The notes under the pieces are model-generated. The model was given only the letters and a program-made list of their open reading frames with translations. It searched no databases and had not been told where the DNA came from. A program made the position numbers and the translations under genes. A DNA stretch of 38,498 nucleotides from a virus. This document shows, piece by piece, positions 12,004-20,906 of the stretch (the first letter of the stretch is position 1; every line of letters starts with the position of its first letter). Where the stretch lies: IMG/VR virus record IMGVR_UViG_3300005563_000024, positions 1 through 38,498 of that record; one strand, 5' to 3'.

Positions 12004-13217
12004 TGTCCACCCTCAAGCGATACACCGAGACTGATGTGCTAACCGCTGCTCGCGAGCGGGTCAACTATGCGTTCGACAATTTCGAGCGCGTTTACATTTC
12101 CTTCTCCGGGGGCAAGGACTCCAGCGTGATGTTCCACGTCACGGCGCAGGAGGCGATCAAGCGAGGCCGCAAGTTTGGTGTCCTCATCATCGACCTAGAG
12201 GCGCAGTACAAGCGCACCATCGCACACATGGAGGAGATGTGCGACCACTATGCCGACATTATCGACCTGCATTGGGCGTGCCTGCCGATGCTCCTGCGCA
12301 ATGCCGTGTCCAGCTTTGAGCCTCGCTGGTGTTGCTGGGACCAGGCCGCCAAGGACATCTGGGTTCGCCATCCGCCCAAGCGCAAGGGCATTATCACCGA
12401 CAGCGCATTCTTCCCATTCTTCCAGGACAAGATGGAGTTCGAGGAGTTCATGGTGCTATTCGGTGAATGGTACGGCCAGGGCAAAGACGTGGCTGGGCTG
12501 GTTGGCATCCGCGCCGATGAGAGCCTGAACCGCTTTCGTACCGTGGCATCAGCCGACAAGGAGATGCATAACGGCAAGCGCTGGACCACCAAGGTCTGCG
12601 AGCATACCTACAACATCTACCCGCTCTACGACTGGAAGACGCAGGACCTTTGGAAGTTCCATGCGGTGTACCGCGATCTGCCCCACAACAACGTCTATGA
12701 CATGATGCACATGGCTGGCCTGTCCATTCATCAGATGCGCCTGTGCCAGCCCTACGGGGACGATCAGCGCCGCGGGCTGTGGCTCTATCACATCATCGAG
12801 CCGGAGACGTGGGGATCCGTAGTGAATCGCGTCCAGGGCGCCAATAGCGGCAGCCTCTACATCCAGGAGACCGGCAATATCAACGGATATAATCGCATCA
12901 CCAAGCCAGCGGGACATACCTGGAAGTCGTATTGCAACCTGTTGCTCAGCACGATGCCGAAGATCACGCAGGACCATTACCGCGAGACGTTCACCGATTG
13001 GATGGCGAGATGGAAGGGGCGTGGGTATCCATCCATTCCCGATGAGGCTCCGCGCGATTTGGAGAATAAGAAATGGGCGCCAAGCTGGCGCAGGCTGTGC
13101 AAGTGCCTGCTCAGGAACGACTGGTGGTGCAAGGGCCTTGGACTGACACAGCCGAAGTCGGAGGCGTATGGTCGCTATCTGGCGCTCAAGAAAGCGAAGA
13201 AGGAGCAGCCAGCATGA
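12003..13217 (+). CDS. PAPS-reductase-family PP-loop protein, IbrA-like (404 aa)
   Basis: VYISFSGGKDSSVMFH (residues 30-45) contains the SGGKDS pyrophosphate loop that binds ATP or adenylylated substrates. Later parts match the DUF3440/IbrA type: a Trp/Cys-rich region (EPRWCCWDQAAKDIW), GIRADESLNRF, then DWKTQDLWKF and HQMRLCQPYG. Length is normal for IbrA. PP-loop enzymes of this family reduce sulfate or modify nucleic acids (DndC); the true substrate of IbrA-like proteins is not established to my knowledge. With the ParB-like partner it may act on DNA or on transcription. It is translationally coupled to both neighbours. Confidence 0.88.
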   Translation: MSTLKRYTETDVLTAARERVNYAFDNFERVYISFSGGKDSSVMFHVTAQEAIKRGRKFGVLIIDLEAQYKRTIAHMEEMCDHYADIIDLHWACLPMLLRNAVSSFEPRWCCWDQAAKDIWVRHPPKRKGIITDSAFFPFFQDKMEFEEFMVLFGEWYGQGKDVAGLVGIRADESLNRFRTVASADKEMHNGKRWTTKVCEHTYNIYPLYDWKTQDLWKFHAVYRDLPHNNVYDMMHMAGLSIHQMRLCQPYGDDQRRGLWLYHIIEPETWGSVVNRVQGANSGSLYIQETGNINGYNRITKPAGHTWKSYCNLLLSTMPKITQDHYRETFTDWMARWKGRGYPSIPDEAPRDLENKKWAPSWRRLCKCLLRNDWWCKGLGLTQPKSEAYGRYLALKKAKKEQPA

Positions 13218-13621
13218 CCATGCCCCGCCCCTCATCCCTCCTAGTCCGTGAGCACCTGGACTGGCTATTAGAAACAGCCAGCGAACGGACGCGCGGGAAC
13301 GTTTCCGCTATTGCTCAGCTATTGGGCGTCCATCATGGCACGGTTCACAACTGGGTGAAGGCTGAGCGGACGGTGAACTATCAGGGACGCCACGAGCCGG
13401 TCATGGTTGCTCGCCAGCTGGAACCATCGCCGGAGATCGCCACTGAGGACGCGCCGGACTTCAATCTTGACCGCATGCGCAGGCGCATGATTCGCCGTGC
13501 GCTAGGACATACGCGCGGGAATATGACCAAGGCGGCGGAGTTGCTGGGGATTGATCGGACGACGCTCTATAAGTTATTGGAGAAATACGGCGAGCGGTGG
13601 GAACCCAGCGACATCAGGTGA
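13214..13621 (+). CDS. Regulator with two helix-turn-helix units, Fis-type C-terminus (135 aa)
   Basis: ATG 13214 overlaps the PP-loop gene's stop (ATGA) and has AGGAG 8 bases upstream. The C-terminal HTH (HTRGNMTKAAELLGIDRTTL, 99-118, ending YKLLEKYG) is the Fis/NtrC-type domain. Residues 26-50 form a second unit with the same opening (TRGNVSAIAQLLGVHHGTVH), as if duplicated. There is no sigma54 AAA domain, so it is a stand-alone DNA-binding protein, a good candidate for autoregulating the operon at the 12-bp inverted repeat. Its 3' end overlaps the convergent tail operon by 8 bases. Confidence 0.82.
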   Translation: MTMPRPSSLLVREHLDWLLETASERTRGNVSAIAQLLGVHHGTVHNWVKAERTVNYQGRHEPVMVARQLEPSPEIATEDAPDFNLDRMRRRMIRRALGHTRGNMTKAAELLGIDRTTLYKLLEKYGERWEPSDIR

Positions 13622-14558
13622 TCGTCCCTCCGGGGGCGACTCGGTTGCGCGTGCTGGCGAAATACCAGAGTGGGCAATCATGCCGCGGCCCCAGCCTCCA
13701 CGTTGCCGATACCGTCCCGCCCGTAGGCGACCGGCTTGCATAAAGATGATACGTCATCCGCGTCCCCGGACTCGCCGCATACGGCAACGTGATGATCGTA
13801 TCGACCGACGCCCCCGCCCCGTACGCCTGCGTCCACAGGTTGGTGATATCCGCAATGACCGATGGCGCACCCGCTGCCGGATTGGTATAGCCGAAGTAAA
13901 GCGTCATCGCCGTTGCCGTGCTGAATATCAACCGCGCCCCACGGAACCCAACGTGTGGCAGCGCCATGGACTTCTTGAAGTACGACACGCCGCCCGACGA
14001 ATACCACACGCCGGTTCCCGACATGGTTAGCTCGCTCGTGGTCTGTTGGTTCAGGTTCATTGGCACCCACAGGTAGCCATCGCCCGCCATGTTGGTCGGA
14101 TACTGTCCGGTCGCCGTGCGCCAATGGACCGGGCGGATGGTTGGCGTGCCGCTGATAAACTCAATCACTCCCTGAAACGGATCTTCCCCAAGGTGGTCGT
14201 AGACGTGCGACTTGAGATGGCTGCGCCCGCGTGGCGTGTAGGCTGCGTCCAGCGTGCGCGGTACGTGCGTGTACCAATCAATCTCCCCGCTCGTCCCGCC
14301 TATCGACATGGCACGGGTACGCACTGCCCACACGTTGGCCTGGTCAATGGGAATACCTTGATCATCAACCGACCACGGCGGCTCATCCACGCGCGTCAGG
14401 ATCGGCACGGAATCGAAGGGGCCGGAGCTAACTGCCTGCCGTGGGCGCAACGATCCCGGTACGCCAACGCCCCACACGCGCCGCGTATCGGTGTCAAGGT
14501 TATTCACCGCCAGCGGATTGATTCCCGCCCGCTGGTTGTAATTGTAATCGACCGTCAT
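13614..14558 (-). CDS. Tail tip / surface protein (314 aa)
   Basis: Last gene of the minus-strand structural operon. ATG 14558 overlaps the preceding stop (ATGA). The protein has little helix and is rich in Gly, Thr, Ser and aromatic residues. Beta-rich segments (GTGVWYSSGGVSYFKKSMAL, MTLYFGYTNPAAG, MTYHLYASRSPTGG) suggest a jelly-roll or fibre-head fold. The position at the end of the tail module suits a receptor-contact or carbohydrate-binding role. No named family. Confidence 0.65.
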   Translation of the reverse strand: MTVDYNYNQRAGINPLAVNNLDTDTRRVWGVGVPGSLRPRQAVSSGPFDSVPILTRVDEPPWSVDDQGIPIDQANVWAVRTRAMSIGGTSGEIDWYTHVPRTLDAAYTPRGRSHLKSHVYDHLGEDPFQGVIEFISGTPTIRPVHWRTATGQYPTNMAGDGYLWVPMNLNQQTTSELTMSGTGVWYSSGGVSYFKKSMALPHVGFRGARLIFSTATAMTLYFGYTNPAAGAPSVIADITNLWTQAYGAGASVDTIITLPYAASPGTRMTYHLYASRSPTGGTVSATWRLGPRHDCPLWYFASTRNRVAPGGTIT

Positions 14559-14986
14559 CCCACGATCCAACAGGGCACAAAGTCACTTGATGCCGCCACA
14601 GCGATGAACACTTGCGAGAATGCCCACGGCTTGTCTGGTCCGTCCTCCTCTCCGTTCTCTCCTAGGAGCGCATGACCAAACCCGGATCGTGTGTCATTCA
14701 CCACCAGCACATAGCCGGACTGTAGGATGCCATTGATCTCCAGTTGTCCGCGCCCGATGCCATCCATAAAGCTGGTGCCACTGTTCGGATCGTAGGCCGA
14801 TGGCACTTCATCAATCTGCGAGCTTGCCCACTTGATACCAAGCTGTCCGGTGTCCAGCGTATTGCCCTGGTCGATGAAGATGCGCCGTGCCACGGGGGCC
14901 TTGGGCGATGACAGAACTGGGCGTTGTTCCAGCCTGCGCCGGAGCATTTCCACTTGGTCCTGTAGCTGTTTGAACTTATCGGCCAC
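14555..14986 (-). CDS. Tail protein with N-terminal coiled coil (143 aa)
   Basis: I chose GTG 14986, which overlaps the preceding stop by 11 bases and starts MADKFKQLQDQVEMLRRRL, a coiled coil (VADKFKQLQDQVEMLRRRLE). A TTG at 15052 would add 22 Pro/Thr-rich residues, and an ATG at 14950 would remove half the coil. The rest is beta-rich with Asp/Gly turns (IFIDQGNTLDTGQLG, GRGQLEINGILQSGYVLVVNDT). A trimeric tail-tip or fibre-adaptor protein is likely. Confidence 0.6.
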   Translation of the reverse strand: MADKFKQLQDQVEMLRRRLEQRPVLSSPKAPVARRIFIDQGNTLDTGQLGIKWASSQIDEVPSAYDPNSGTSFMDGIGRGQLEINGILQSGYVLVVNDTRSGFGHALLGENGEEDGPDKPWAFSQVFIAVAASSDFVPCWIVG

Positions 14987-17249
14987 TTGAGAAGTCCAGG
15001 TCTTGCCAGTCAGTGGTAACGGTCCAGGTGCCGTTGGTGTTGTCGTAGGCAATGGACGACACCACGGTATTCAGTTCGATCTGCTGTCCATTGGCGTACA
15101 GGTAGCGCACGACCTTGCCGCACGTCGGATAGACCACGCCGCCGCCGTCATAGTCCGTGCTGGACGGGATGTCGCCACAGCAGCGCAGCGACCAGGAGGC
15201 ATTGCGGACGATGGCAGCCGGGGCGCCTGGCAGGTTGGGGCGATACCACGCAACGGCCATGGCATGAAGGCGCGCAAGGGCAGAGCGGTCATCCCGCAGG
15301 ATGCCGGGGGTCGTGCCGCCTGCGGTACGCAGCGCGGGGTAGACCGGGGCAAAGGTGCCGCCAGTCGTCGGCGCCGTGTCGTCCAGGTTCCAAATGGAGG
15401 TCGGAGCGGCCAGCCACAGATGGATGTCCGGGTGGTTGATGACCAGCCGGCGCTTGCCGTTGGGGTCGCCGGTCGCCATGCGGACATGATGCGGCAGGCG
15501 GAAGCCGAGGGTCATCACGATCTTGTCGTAGGTGGCGCGACTGGCGAGGCCGGACACGGCGGTATCGCCCAGCAAGCGCGTGCCTAGTTCCTGGTCCTCC
15601 TTGTCCTGTGAACACGAGAGCAGGAAGCCGTCCGGCATGACCTTGTAGTGGACGTGAAAGTCCAGCGCGCTGTGCCGCATGAAGGTGCCATTGCCGGTGC
15701 TCGATGTGCGGATGAGCAGGAGTGGCGGGCGACGGACCGGCGTACCGGAGAAAGCTGCGTCCGTCTGCCCATCGTACCGCACGGGCGTGCTGGAATAATC
15801 ATAGCCCTCATACAGCGGCAGGTCGTCCATCACCTCGATCATGGATGGGGCGCTGTTGCCGATGGAGTTGGATTGCAGGTCGGTGGTCACGACTCCAGCA
15901 TCAGTGCAACGATAGTCCGCGGTCGCTTGGCTGGCGCCGTTGCCATTGCCGAGGTTCATCTGGAAGCCGCGCTTGAGGCGGTGCAATTGGTAGACGGGGC
16001 GCCAGCGTTCGCTGACTCGCTTGGGGGCGGTGAGGGCCAGGAATGCGGTTTGCTCGCCGCTGTCCCATCCCTTTTCTAGCGTGAGCGTGTGCTCTACCGT
16101 GCCCAGCGTTTCGATGCGTTCGCCTTGGCTCACCAAGTAATCGACGCGGTATTGTTCCGGATCGCCAAGGTTCAGCGATTCGGGAAGGAAGCGATGGTCC
16201 CCGATCACGTCCACGTTGATTGCCGTGCCGTTGGTATTGGCGCCGTTTACCGTGACCACGCTGGCGGCGGGGTCAGTGTAGCTGATGTCGCTATAGGTCT
16301 GCGCAAAGATGGTCAGTGTGCAGGCCAGTTCGGTCGTTGGTAGCCCCTCGGTCCACGATGGCAGACAGGCGCCACGCCCACGAGCGCGGTTGCAGATACG
16401 GGACACCACATCGAAGACAGTATCGCCCTCCTGCACTGGCCAGGGGCTTGACGTATCCAACATGTCCGTAGCGCCTACCAGAACCCACCAGGGCTGATTG
16501 ATGGGACGATGGGCGGACAGCGCCTCATCAATGGCATGCGCGTCGGTCCACGTATCGCCCGCACCTGGCAGCGTGAACTTGCGGGCGTCTACGCCGTCGC
16601 CATTGGGGTCCCAAAATGTGCTGGTGCTGTCGCGATTGCCTGCCACCTGTGAGGGTGACTGCTTGCTGACGTTGTAGCCGGGATGGCCGGCGGCTGGGGC
16701 GATGGTGCCTGCGCTGCTGATGAAGCCGTGCTTATCCATGAACCAGCGGCGTGTACGTGCGAAGGCGTCGGCACAGACATAGCGCCGCTCACCACTTGGC
16801 AGCGTTGCCGCCCCCCATCCTTCGTCCACTTGGTACTCACAGGTGCCCCACCAGACGGTTGCCCAATCGGCATCAGCGACCACGCCCTCCTCGTCAGGAT
16901 AGGCGGCCTGTATGCGGATCTCTTGGCCGGTCAGGTCGGGGATGGTTAGCGAGTCCACGGTTGGGTCCCACGCCTCGCCCTGACGCATGCGCGCCTTGCT
17001 TGCTGTGCTGGCGCCCACCAGGTTGTCACCAAACATGCCGAAGCGGAAAATAAACTCAGCATTGCCGATCTGCGGCAACAGGCAGCGCGTGTAATGAAGC
17101 AAGATGAAACCGGACACCAGCGGATTAGGTGTCTGCATCACTTCCATGGCCCAGCCACCGCCGCTTGTGCTCGTGCCGCCCCACGTTGGGCGCGTCAGGA
17201 GGCGGAACTTGGGCCACCGCTGATTGGCCATCGGGATCGTGACGCTCAC
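14976..17249 (-). CDS. Large tail-tip / baseplate hub-type protein (757 aa)
   Basis: The GTG at 17249 overlaps the preceding stop as GTGA. This is the largest protein in the tail module and follows tape measure plus one small gene, the usual place of the tail-tip hub. It is beta-rich throughout: WPKFRLLTRPTWGG, GNAEFIFRFGMFGDNL and LTIPDLTGQEIRIQ at the front, then a hub-like domain with DAIDEAL-type helix and a VFDVVSRICNRARGRGACLP segment. Trp and Cys are unusually frequent for a tail protein, and several Cys pairs could form disulfides in the virion. No lysozyme or peptidase motif was seen. Confidence 0.7.
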   Translation of the reverse strand: MSVTIPMANQRWPKFRLLTRPTWGGTSTSGGGWAMEVMQTPNPLVSGFILLHYTRCLLPQIGNAEFIFRFGMFGDNLVGASTASKARMRQGEAWDPTVDSLTIPDLTGQEIRIQAAYPDEEGVVADADWATVWWGTCEYQVDEGWGAATLPSGERRYVCADAFARTRRWFMDKHGFISSAGTIAPAAGHPGYNVSKQSPSQVAGNRDSTSTFWDPNGDGVDARKFTLPGAGDTWTDAHAIDEALSAHRPINQPWWVLVGATDMLDTSSPWPVQEGDTVFDVVSRICNRARGRGACLPSWTEGLPTTELACTLTIFAQTYSDISYTDPAASVVTVNGANTNGTAINVDVIGDHRFLPESLNLGDPEQYRVDYLVSQGERIETLGTVEHTLTLEKGWDSGEQTAFLALTAPKRVSERWRPVYQLHRLKRGFQMNLGNGNGASQATADYRCTDAGVVTTDLQSNSIGNSAPSMIEVMDDLPLYEGYDYSSTPVRYDGQTDAAFSGTPVRRPPLLLIRTSSTGNGTFMRHSALDFHVHYKVMPDGFLLSCSQDKEDQELGTRLLGDTAVSGLASRATYDKIVMTLGFRLPHHVRMATGDPNGKRRLVINHPDIHLWLAAPTSIWNLDDTAPTTGGTFAPVYPALRTAGGTTPGILRDDRSALARLHAMAVAWYRPNLPGAPAAIVRNASWSLRCCGDIPSSTDYDGGGVVYPTCGKVVRYLYANGQQIELNTVVSSIAYDNTNGTWTVTTDWQDLDFSSGR

Positions 17250-17671
17250 TGCTGTATTTCCCGCGTCATCTCAACCTGCCAGGTGATCTCAACGTGTGCC
17301 GCTCCGCTTCCCGCGCCTGCGCCTGCGATGGGACCGGGATGGACAATGGCCAGCGCGGCGGACACATGCACATCCACATAAGCGTAGGTTGCCGCGGCGA
17401 TGGTCGCATTGAGGCGGACCAGCTTCTGCGTCAGCCCTTCCGCCGCGCGCTTCATGGCAACGCCCGTCTCATAGGTGGCAGCCTCGCTAAAAGTCACCAT
17501 CTGAAATGTGGGATACTGCGAGAATAGGGTACGCCACCGACGCCCGTTGATGCCGGGAGTGATGAGTTCTTCCGCCTGCGCCAAGGTCTGATCCTCAATC
17601 ATTCCCGAGGCTGTTTGAACGGCAAGGAATGGGATGGACACGCCGCCCTGGTTGATGCTACCGACCGTCAT
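17246..17671 (-). CDS. Tail protein, distal position (141 aa)
   Basis: ATG 17671 overlaps the tape-measure stop (ATGA). The product MTVGSINQGGVSIPFLAVQT has a long central helical region (AEELITPGINGRRWRTLFSQY) and a strand-rich end (AHVEITWQVEMTREIQQ). Genes directly after the tape measure in siphophages usually encode the distal tail ring; sequence alone does not confirm it. Virion protein is a safe level of assignment. Confidence 0.65.
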   Translation of the reverse strand: MTVGSINQGGVSIPFLAVQTASGMIEDQTLAQAEELITPGINGRRWRTLFSQYPTFQMVTFSEAATYETGVAMKRAAEGLTQKLVRLNATIAAATYAYVDVHVSAALAIVHPGPIAGAGAGSGAAHVEITWQVEMTREIQQ

Positions 17672-18558
17672 GGGCCACTCTCCGGCGTTGTCGCCATCGT
17701 TGGCTTAGGGACGTTCTTGGTGTTGTTGGCGATCTGCTGGAGCACGGCGCTGTCGCGGCCCATGGCACCATTGATTGCATTCTCAGTCGCACCGCCGAAT
17801 GCAAACGGGTTGGCTGATTTATTTAGCTCGCTGATGCCCTGCGCCACCCCGCTGAGTCCGGCATCGCGCCCCATGATGCGCGCCTCTTGAACGCGTGACA
17901 CGACGCCGCTTTGACGACGTGACTCGTCGGCCATGCCCGCTTGCTGACGCTCAAAGCGGCGCACCTCTAGCTCAGTGCGGGCCGACTGTGGGAGTGCGCT
18001 GGTGCGCTCCCCAACCTGCCCCATGAGGTTTGCAAGGTCGCCCTTCTCCAGTCCGCCAAGCACTTCCTCCTGCGAGAAGACGCCAGAGCCCATCAGGCTG
18101 ATGGCACGCATGATGTCCTCTGGCTTGGCCTTCTGCTTGGCAGAGCGCTGCTGTGCCGCTGCCGCCGCAAGGAAGGCATCGTCCTGCTCCGAGGTCGTGG
18201 CGCGGCCACCACCTGATGCAAAGATGTTTTCGATGCCAGCGGCGCCGGTTGCTCCGCCGCCAAGTCCTAGCTCGCGGATGGATGCCGCACGACCAAGCGC
18301 TCCGCCGCCCACGGTCTTGCTGGCCGTTACCGCCTGCTCACGCTGACGGGTCGCCTCCTGTCCGATGGCACGGATGGCCTGAAGGATGGCGCCCAGCCCA
18401 ACGGTCTTGGCCGCAAGCTGTCCGCCCCACTTGCCGATTTCCTCACCAACGGTCTTCGCCTTCTTGGCCGTGCGCTCAAAGCCCTCTTGTGTCTTCTTGT
18501 TCGCCTGGTCAACCTTCCCGTTGTCCGCGTCAATGATGATTTTGCTGGTGGCTGCCAT
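17668..18558 (-). CDS. Short tape-measure protein (296 aa)
   Basis: The start MAATSKIIIDADNGKVDQANKKTQEGF resembles tape-measure N-termini, followed by alanine-rich helices (AAKTVGLGAILQAIRAIGQEA). Gly-rich linkers and a helical C-terminal half follow. At 296 residues it is very short. With the usual 0.15 nm per residue, the tail would be about 45 nm, at the low end for siphophages. The location after the chaperone-position genes and before the tip genes supports the call. No peptidase or membrane-spanning hydrophobic block typical of long tape measures is present. Confidence 0.65.
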   Translation of the reverse strand: MAATSKIIIDADNGKVDQANKKTQEGFERTAKKAKTVGEEIGKWGGQLAAKTVGLGAILQAIRAIGQEATRQREQAVTASKTVGGGALGRAASIRELGLGGGATGAAGIENIFASGGGRATTSEQDDAFLAAAAAQQRSAKQKAKPEDIMRAISLMGSGVFSQEEVLGGLEKGDLANLMGQVGERTSALPQSARTELEVRRFERQQAGMADESRRQSGVVSRVQEARIMGRDAGLSGVAQGISELNKSANPFAFGGATENAINGAMGRDSAVLQQIANNTKNVPKPTMATTPESGP

Positions 18559-18560
18559 GG

Positions 18561-19373
18561 TTATGCCGCTCTCTGGCGACCAGCGCCGACCTTGCGCGGT
18601 GCGCCTGCGCCTACGGATCTGCCGTCAGGACTCTGGGCGAAGCGCGATGCGATGCCACGTTGCAGTCCTTGCTGGAGCGCGCTGCCGAACCATTTCACGA
18701 TCTCATTGAACTCCCAGACGGGGAGCATGCCGAGGATGCGAACAGCCCACTTGTTCTGACGGTCGCCGCGGGGAATGGTGATGGTCAGGCGTGCCTTGGT
18801 GGCGGTTGCCGTGGCAGTGGCGCGGCTGGTCTTGCTGTACTCGTCACGGAGCTTGCCGTCCATCACTAGCGGCAGCATGACACCATCATCTGCCAGGTTC
18901 GCGGCATACTCGCGCGTGCGATCCTTCGCCCACTTGCGGATGTCCTCATGGAGCAGGCGCCAGTGCGTGCGACCTTTGAATAGCCCAACGCTGTAGGTGT
19001 ATTTCGCTCGGTCTTTGAATAGGAATTGCTTCTCCAGAATAGGCGGCACTCGCTGTGGTCCCCATGGGTCCCATCCGCCAAACTCCCGGTTCTTGATGCC
19101 GGTCCAGAGCGTGGACAGAGGCGGCTCCTTGGCCGTGCGCAGCTTCATCGTCGCCAGTTTGACCGGACGGCGCGGGTAGCTGAATGGTGCGCGTTGCACG
19201 TAGTCGGTGAACCGGAGCGGCTTGAACTTGCCCAGCCACATATTGCCCGCCCATTCCAGGGCACCGCGGATGATCTTGTTGCGCTCGTTGGCGCGGAACA
19301 ATCCCAACGCTGCCCCGCTCGCCTCAATGCGGGCGCGGATCGCTCCGTTGCCGGTAGCGTAGACGACGGTCAT
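18561..19373 (-). CDS. Tail assembly region protein (270 aa)
   Basis: ATG 19373 overlaps the previous stop (ATGA); 49 upstream in-frame residues are rejected. The product MTVVYATGNGAIRARIEASG includes repeated basic/aromatic strands (FTDYVQRAPFSYPRRPVKLAT, ending MKLRTAKEPPL) and YSVGLFKGRTHWRLLHEDIRKWAKD. It lies between the gene after the tail tube and the tape measure. That position often holds tail chaperones, but this protein is too large and basic for a typical chaperone; a minor tail or completion protein is possible. Confidence 0.6.
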   Translation of the reverse strand: MTVVYATGNGAIRARIEASGAALGLFRANERNKIIRGALEWAGNMWLGKFKPLRFTDYVQRAPFSYPRRPVKLATMKLRTAKEPPLSTLWTGIKNREFGGWDPWGPQRVPPILEKQFLFKDRAKYTYSVGLFKGRTHWRLLHEDIRKWAKDRTREYAANLADDGVMLPLVMDGKLRDEYSKTSRATATATATKARLTITIPRGDRQNKWAVRILGMLPVWEFNEIVKWFGSALQQGLQRGIASRFAQSPDGRSVGAGAPRKVGAGRQRAA

Positions 19374-19972
19374 TGCGGCGAGCCTTCGCGGATCGTGCCA
19401 CCCACAGCGGCACTCAGGACTTCCAGGGCTAGCGCATCGTCCATCAGGCGCAGCATCCCGATAGTGCCCATGCTGATGTGATGGGTGAGCGCCAGCAATT
19501 CGGCAGCCCAGCGGGCGCACAGCGGCATGTCTAATTCCGCGTCATCGACTGATTGCACGGCAGCGAAGTGAGCGCGGGCAGCCTGGACAAGATCCCATGC
19601 GCGGGCCTGTGCGGGATTGAGCACGGGCAGGAAGTCGCCCCCGTAGGCCACCAAGATCAGCCGGTTGCCCTTTGAATCGGTGATAACCGGAGCGGTCCAT
19701 TCCCGTCCCAGCGTGTCCCTCACCTGGACGGTGCGGCACCAGCGCATGACGCGGCGGAACTGGCGGGGGTCGATCTTCCCTGCCACGGCTACCTGCCAGC
19801 CACTGTCCAAATCTTGCCAATCCTCGCGCTCCCCAACCAGGTGCGCATTGCCGATGCCCCACCAGCGATAGCGCCCCTGGCGATCCTGCGCTTCCATCAA
19901 ATCGGCAGCGCCCTCCAGCCATGGCGGCGGAATGCGGCGGGTGGTGGCCAGCGTGTCCTTGTAGACGAGCAT
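19370..19972 (-). CDS. Tail module protein, chaperone position (200 aa)
   Basis: From ATG 19972 the product begins MLVYKDTLATTRRIPPPWLEG. It has a Trp-rich middle (YRWWGIGNAHLVGEREDWQDL) and a helical end (WAAELLALTHHISMGTIGML). It is the gene right after the tail tube. No frameshift signal or -1 extension was found linking it to the next frame, so it is not an obvious G/GT chaperone pair. Function remains open. Confidence 0.6.
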   Translation of the reverse strand: MLVYKDTLATTRRIPPPWLEGAADLMEAQDRQGRYRWWGIGNAHLVGEREDWQDLDSGWQVAVAGKIDPRQFRRVMRWCRTVQVRDTLGREWTAPVITDSKGNRLILVAYGGDFLPVLNPAQARAWDLVQAARAHFAAVQSVDDAELDMPLCARWAAELLALTHHISMGTIGMLRLMDDALALEVLSAAVGGTIREGSPQ

Positions 19973-19979
19973 TGGGCTC

Positions 19980-20897
19980 TCAGGTCGTGGGAACGGTGGC
20001 GGCGGTGCCCACAACAAACGGGGACGTGGACGTGGACGACGTGCCCATCACCTGGATGCCGATGGTGTTGGGGTCGCCATCGGCGGCATTGATGTCCGCA
20101 GGTTCAATGCGCCCGGTGGCTGCCGTGATGCTGATGCCCGTGCCCGCATCGCCTGTCACTTCGCCAGTGGTTGCATCATACTGGCGGAAGTATTGGATAA
20201 ATCCACCGCTGGTGAGGTTCAGGCCAAAGAGGCCAATGGTATTGGGCAGCGTGACGGGATCGCTATGCGTGCCGGTCATGCGGGGCGAACCGCCAAGATA
20301 GCCAGCGTTGCGCGGGTAGCGGTCGCCATCGCTACGGATCACGCGGAGATTCTGCCCGAGCTCGCCGCCGGCAGAGCGCAAGCCGTTGATGACCGTGCCA
20401 TTGACCGACACCGGACCCATGGTGTGCATGGTCGGCTGGCTGGCCAGGGTTGGCAGCGCATTGTTGTCGCTCTTGGTCAGCGGGTGAGCGGCAGCGGAGG
20501 CAGCCAGCGGCACCACTTCAACGGTGGCCAGGAGATCGCCATCCATATCCACGGACCATCCAGTAATCATCGCCACAGCGGTTGCGCTACTGCTGAGCGC
20601 CCACTTGGTGTGCGTGCTGGTGGCCGCGCGAACGTAATCGGTGAAGGTGGCGAGATAGAACTCGAACGCCGTCAGCTTGAGGACGCCCAAGCCGATCACG
20701 TCATAGGCCGACTTGAATGGCATGTTCAGGGTCAAGCGTGGCTCTGCGCCCGAGGTCTTCACCAACGTCTCGTACAGGTTGCCGCTGTGACGATCCGCCG
20801 CGCTGATGATGCCAGGTGACAGGCCGACAGACTTCACGGCCACAACAGTCGTGTTGAGCTTTGCCGGGGAGAGGCTGCTGATAATGCCGACTGCCAT
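19980..20897 (-). CDS. Probable major tail (tube) protein (305 aa)
   Basis: AAGAGGACACC precedes ATG 20897, one of the stronger ribosome sites in the tail region, as expected for an abundant protein. The product MAVGIISSLSPAKLNTTVVAV is rich in Ala, Thr, Gly and Val with alternating strands and few Cys. It includes VIGLGVLKLTAFEFYLATF and a C-terminal Thr/Ser-rich stretch (GTSSTSTSPFVVGTAATVPT). Position after the neck genes and before the tape measure fits a tube subunit. The call rests on position and composition. Confidence 0.7.
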   Translation of the reverse strand: MAVGIISSLSPAKLNTTVVAVKSVGLSPGIISAADRHSGNLYETLVKTSGAEPRLTLNMPFKSAYDVIGLGVLKLTAFEFYLATFTDYVRAATSTHTKWALSSSATAVAMITGWSVDMDGDLLATVEVVPLAASAAAHPLTKSDNNALPTLASQPTMHTMGPVSVNGTVINGLRSAGGELGQNLRVIRSDGDRYPRNAGYLGGSPRMTGTHSDPVTLPNTIGLFGLNLTSGGFIQYFRQYDATTGEVTGDAGTGISITAATGRIEPADINAADGDPNTIGIQVMGTSSTSTSPFVVGTAATVPTT

Positions 20898-20906
20898 GGT
20901 GTCCTC

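Noticed and set aside
12549-13235. Minus-strand frame of 228 residues opposite the PP-loop gene
   Set aside because: Shadow of a gene with a clear SGGKDS motif and coupled neighbours.
18561-19972. Programmed frameshift of tail chaperones (G/GT type)
   Set aside because: No slippery heptamer was seen at the junction; the two genes are linked by a simple ATGA overlap and are too large.
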